From Streptomyces sp. NBC_01439 (GTDB lineage: Bacteria; Actinomycetota; Actinomycetes; Streptomycetales; Streptomycetaceae), in the NCBI RefSeq assembly GCF_036227605.1, contig NZ_CP109487.1, forward strand, positions 6,013,501-6,077,500: 64,000 nucleotides of DNA. Reading direction: 5' to 3'. Below, piece after piece: positions 61,287 through 64,000 of this stretch. Under the pieces are notes generated by a model that searched no databases, was not told the origin of the DNA, and was given only the letters and a program-made list of their open reading frames with translations. The translations under genes and the position numbers were made by a program. How positions within the stretch are numbered: the stretch's first letter is position 1; each line of letters starts with the position of its first letter.

Positions 61287-61305
61287 GAAGGTTAGCCTAA
61301 CCTAA
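61287..61305. promoter_or_regulatory. iron box upstream of desE
   Basis: AGGTTAGCCTAACCT forms the core (61289-61303) of a second DmdR1/IdeR-type palindrome, with the outer A/G and AA partly kept. It lies about 51 bases before desE and should give iron-dependent repression in step with desABCD. Confidence 0.92.
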
Positions 61306-61508
61306 GAGTATGTCCAGAGCTGGGGGAAGGTCCGATCGTGAGGTGGATCACCATCCTGGAATCCGGCCCGACCGGCCGGCCCCCGTATCGCCCGTAGTGA
61401 GGCTCGAGTTGGGGGACTCTGCGAGCGGGCGAGGGGGATCGGCCCGCGTCGGGCTCCGCCCACCCGTGGCCGCGACCGGACCCCGCCCGTCATCCACGGA
61501 ATCCGATC

Positions 61509-61850
61509 ATGCGTGTGAATACTGAGCCCATGCGAAGGAAGTGGTGGATAACCGCAGGAGTGAACCTGCTGATGGGAGTGCCGGCTGTCGTGCCGGTCTG
61601 GCTCCTTTGGTACCTGGCCGTCAACGGGCCGCTCGCCGAACTCGGTTGGACCCAGCGGGAGCCCACGGAGAACGACGGCATGCTGCTCTGGCTGGTGATC
61701 GTGGTGCCGGTCGTGACCGCGTTCGGACTGCTGTGGTGGCTCGCCAACGACTTCACGCGGCGGTGGAACACGGCGGCCGCCCGGGTCTACTGGCCGTTGT
61801 GCGCCCTGGTGACCCTGGTTCCCACGGCCGCGCTCATCATCTTCTCCTGA
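61509..61850 (+). CDS. small membrane protein of unknown function
   Basis: A 113-residue protein with three hydrophobic helices (LLMGVPAVVPVWLLWYLAV, LLWLVIVVPVVTAFGLLWWL, VYWPLCALVTLVPTAALIIF). A short hydrophilic loop (NGPLAELGWTQREPTEND) follows the first. The start could be ATG 61509 or ATG 61530 (MRRKWW). Unknown family. It is on the plus strand, converging on acdH and diverging from desE, in an otherwise minus-strand stretch. Confidence 0.72.
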   Translation: MRVNTEPMRRKWWITAGVNLLMGVPAVVPVWLLWYLAVNGPLAELGWTQREPTENDGMLLWLVIVVPVVTAFGLLWWLANDFTRRWNTAAARVYWPLCALVTLVPTAALIIFS

Positions 61851-61917
61851 CCGCTCGCGGACATGCCGAAGTCCGGCGCGGGCACGCGGCCCGCGCCGGA
61901 CGTCGTCATCGGGTGCC

Positions 61918-63078
61918 TCAGCCGGCGAAGCCCAGCTCGCGCGCGATCAGCATGCGCTGGACCTCGCTCGTGCCCTCACCGATCTCCAGGATCTTGGAGT
62001 CCCGCCACATCCGGGCCACCGGGTACTCGTTCATGAAGCCGTAGCCGCCGTGGATCTGCGTCGCCTCGCGGGCGTTGTCGACGGCGACCGTCGAGGAGTA
62101 CAGCTTCGCGATCGCCGCCTCCTTCTTGAACGGCTCCCCGGCCACCAGTCGCGACGCCGCGTCGCGCCAGCCGATGCGGGCCATGTGGGCGCGCATCTCC
62201 ATGTCGGCCAGCTTGAACTGGATGGCCTGGTTGTCGCCGATCGCCTTGCCGAAGGCGTGCCGCTCCTTCGCGTACTTCACCGACTCGTCCACACACCCCT
62301 GCGCGAGACCGGTCGCGAGCGCGGAGATGGCGATCCGGCCCTCGTCGAGGATCCGCAGGAACTGCGCGTAGCCGCGGCCCTCCTGGCCCACCAGGTTGGC
62401 CAGCGGGACCCGGACGCCGTCGAAGGACAGCTCACGGGTGTCCGAGGAGTTCCAGCCCACCTTGGAGTACGGCGCGGCCACCGTGAAGCCCGGGGTGCCG
62501 GACGGGACGATGATCGAGGAGATATCCGGGCGGCCGTCCGCCTTGCGGCCCGTCACGGCCGTGACGGTCACCAAGCCGGTGATGTCCGTACCGGAGTTGG
62601 TGATGAAGCACTTCGAGCCGTTGATGACCCACTCGTCGCCGTCCTTGACGGCGGTGGTGCGGGTGCCGCCCGCGTCGGAGCCGGCACCGGGCTCCGTCAG
62701 GCCGAAGGCGCCGAGGATCTCGCCGGAGCACATCTTCGGCAGCCACTCGCGCTTCTGCTCCTCGGAGCCGAAGAGGTAGATCGGCATGGCGCCGAGGGAG
62801 ACCCCGGCCTCCAGGGTGATGGCGACCGAGGAGTCGACGCGGGCCAGCTCCTCCAGGGCGATGCCGAGGGCGAGGTAGTCCCCGCCCATGCCGCCGTACT
62901 CCTCCGGGAAGGGCAGGCCGAACAGGCCCATGCGGCCCATCTCGGCGACGATCTCGTAGGGGAACTCGTGCCGCTCGTACAGGTCGCCGATCTTCGGGGC
63001 GACGACGTCGTGCGCGAACGCCTCCACGGTGCGGCGGAGTTCCTCGTGCTCAGGGGTGAGCCGGTGGTCGAGGGACAT
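61918..63078 (-). CDS. acdH: acyl-CoA dehydrogenase AcdH
   Basis: A 386-residue FAD-dependent acyl-CoA dehydrogenase that introduces the alpha-beta double bond in short or branched acyl-CoAs from Leu, Ile or Val. Signatures are AFGLTEPGAGSDAGGT (FAD/acyl site), VITNSG-type KCFITNSGTDI, and the C-terminal DNAREATQIHGGYGFMNEYPVARMWRDSKILEIGEGTSE. This includes the catalytic-base region. ATG 63078 lies seven bases after the hmgL stop, in one unit. Orthologue of S. coelicolor acdH (SCO2779, from memory). Its likely role is isovaleryl-CoA dehydrogenation. Confidence 0.94.
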   Translation of the reverse strand: MSLDHRLTPEHEELRRTVEAFAHDVVAPKIGDLYERHEFPYEIVAEMGRMGLFGLPFPEEYGGMGGDYLALGIALEELARVDSSVAITLEAGVSLGAMPIYLFGSEEQKREWLPKMCSGEILGAFGLTEPGAGSDAGGTRTTAVKDGDEWVINGSKCFITNSGTDITGLVTVTAVTGRKADGRPDISSIIVPSGTPGFTVAAPYSKVGWNSSDTRELSFDGVRVPLANLVGQEGRGYAQFLRILDEGRIAISALATGLAQGCVDESVKYAKERHAFGKAIGDNQAIQFKLADMEMRAHMARIGWRDAASRLVAGEPFKKEAAIAKLYSSTVAVDNAREATQIHGGYGFMNEYPVARMWRDSKILEIGEGTSEVQRMLIARELGFAG

Positions 63079-63085
63079 GGTGTGA

Positions 63086-64000
63086 CTACTCCTTGTGGGA
63101 GAGGGCGCGGACGGTACGGGAAGGGCTGGGACGGCCCAGTTGTTCGGCCATCCACACGCTCGTGGCGGTGAGGGCGGCCAGGTCGACCCCGGTCTCGATG
63201 CCTAGGCCGTCGAGCATCCACACCAGGTCCTCGGTCGCGAGGTTGCCGGTGGCGCTCTTCGCGTACGGGCATCCGCCGAGGCCGCCTGCGGAGGCGTCGA
63301 CGGTGCTCACGCCGTGCTGGAGCGCGGCGAGGGTGTTCGACAGGGCCTGGCCGTAGGTGTCGTGGAAGTGCACGCCGATGCGGTCGGTCGTCACGCCGGC
63401 CTCGTTCAACGCGGCCAGCAGGGCCTGGACATGGCCCGGCGTGGCCACGCCGATCGTGTCGCCGACGCTCAGCTCGTCACAGCCGAGGTCCAGCAGGGCC
63501 TTGGCGACGGAGACGACCTGGTGGACCGGGACGGCGCCCTCCCAAGGGTCGCCGAAGCACATCGAGAGGTAGCCGCGCACGTGCGCGTCGCCCTCCTTGG
63601 CCCGGGCCACGACGGGCTCGAACATGGCGAGGGACTCGGCGACGGTGCGGTTGAGGTTGCGGGAGGCGAAGGTCTCGGTGGCCGAGCCGAAGACGGCGAT
63701 CCGGGTGGCCCCGAGGGCGAGCGCGCGGTCGAGGCCGCGTTCGTTGGGGACGAGGACGGGCAGATCCGCGTCGATGCCGGCGAGCTGCGGGAACAGCTCC
63801 TCCGCGTCGGCCAGCTGGGGCACCCACTTGGGGTGCACGAAGCTGGTCGCCTCGATGGTCGTCAGCCCGGCGGCGGCGAGGCGGCGGATGAACTCCGCCT
63901 TGACCCCCGTGGGCACGGCCGACTTCTCGTTCTGCAGGCCGTCGCGGGCGCCGACCTCGTGGATGCGGACCCGGGCCGGGAGGCCGGGGGCCGGGACGTT
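63086..64000 (-). CDS. hmgL: hydroxymethylglutaryl-CoA lyase, N-terminal end cut by the window
   Basis: The 3' ~305 codons of HMG-CoA lyase, which splits 3-hydroxy-3-methylglutaryl-CoA to acetoacetate and acetyl-CoA at the end of leucine breakdown. The frame stays open to the right edge and the typical N-terminal motif RIHEVGARDGLQNEK is visible near 63925-63970. Other blocks are EATSFVHPKWVPQLAD, GYLSMCFGDPWEGAV, DLGCDELSVGDTIG, GVHFHDTYGQAL and GGCPYAKSATGN, which carries the catalytic cysteine. The few codons before the motif and the start are outside. It lies just upstream of acdH, in the same operon. Confidence 0.95.
   Translation of the reverse strand, partial: NVPAPGLPARVRIHEVGARDGLQNEKSAVPTGVKAEFIRRLAAAGLTTIEATSFVHPKWVPQLADAEELFPQLAGIDADLPVLVPNERGLDRALALGATRIAVFGSATETFASRNLNRTVAESLAMFEPVVARAKEGDAHVRGYLSMCFGDPWEGAVPVHQVVSVAKALLDLGCDELSVGDTIGVATPGHVQALLAALNEAGVTTDRIGVHFHDTYGQALSNTLAALQHGVSTVDASAGGLGGCPYAKSATGNLATEDLVWMLDGLGIETGVDLAALTATSVWMAEQLGRPSPSRTVRALSHKE

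Overview
The window is about 64 kb of very G+C-rich DNA with strong third-position G/C bias, GTG starts and two- to four-gene units joined by 4-base overlaps. Gene content and order point to a Streptomyces chromosome core: desE-desF, desABCD, hexA, glmS, adpA, ornA, cebR/cebEFG/bglC and cdgA lie in the order I recall for the S. coelicolor SCO2778-SCO2817 region, read in reverse. The species cannot be fixed from the sequence.

Layout. 1-14 kb: end of a NarL/LuxR-type response regulator, tRNA-Lys, a divergent IclR regulator and LLM flavin oxidoreductase, a chitinase with tandem DasR-like operators, a TnpB-only IS200/IS605 element, an XRE/DUF397 pair, an M35-like metallopeptidase with eight hemopexin repeats, the c-di-GMP enzyme CdgA, a secreted M6-like metallopeptidase, and a second identical tRNA-Lys in inverted orientation. 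14-32 kb: small conserved genes, an FMN reductase/MarR pair, a three-gene operon of a RecB/Cas4-like nuclease, an unknown protein and an SF1 helicase, a repeat-filled intergenic stretch, an XRE-TPR regulator, a two-component system followed by a DsbB-like protein, and a TetR/NmrA pair. 32-40 kb: cello-oligosaccharide uptake and hydrolysis (bglC, cebGFE, a perfect CebR box, cebR), tRNA-His, ornA and adpA. 40-48 kb: a universal stress protein, an acetate-transporter-family protein, a second TnpB element whose right end reaches the glmS stop codon, glmS, and hexA under a DasR-like site. 48-53 kb: a four-gene operon (ATP-grasp ligase, MFS transporter, TTC38-like TPR protein, methyltransferase) whose first gene has a TTA codon at position 3. 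It lies between hexA and desD, which I recall as neighbours in S. coelicolor. 53-64 kb: desferrioxamine biosynthesis (desABCD) and uptake/release (desE, desF), each under an iron box, then acdH and hmgL.

How the genes work together. Chitinase, HexA and GlmS link chitin breakdown, chitobiose hydrolysis and amino-sugar supply; the first two carry DasR-like operators. CebEFG imports cellobiose or cellotriose, BglC hydrolyses it and CebR is the sensor. CdgA makes and breaks c-di-GMP, and oligoribonuclease finishes pGpG. AdpA is the developmental regulator normally tied to bldA through a TTA codon, but no TTA codon is found in this adpA.

The best candidates for an undescribed system are the ATP-grasp/MFS/TTC38/methyltransferase operon, which looks like a compact small-molecule or peptide pathway, and the nuclease/unknown/helicase operon, which resembles a Dna2 enzyme split over separate genes.
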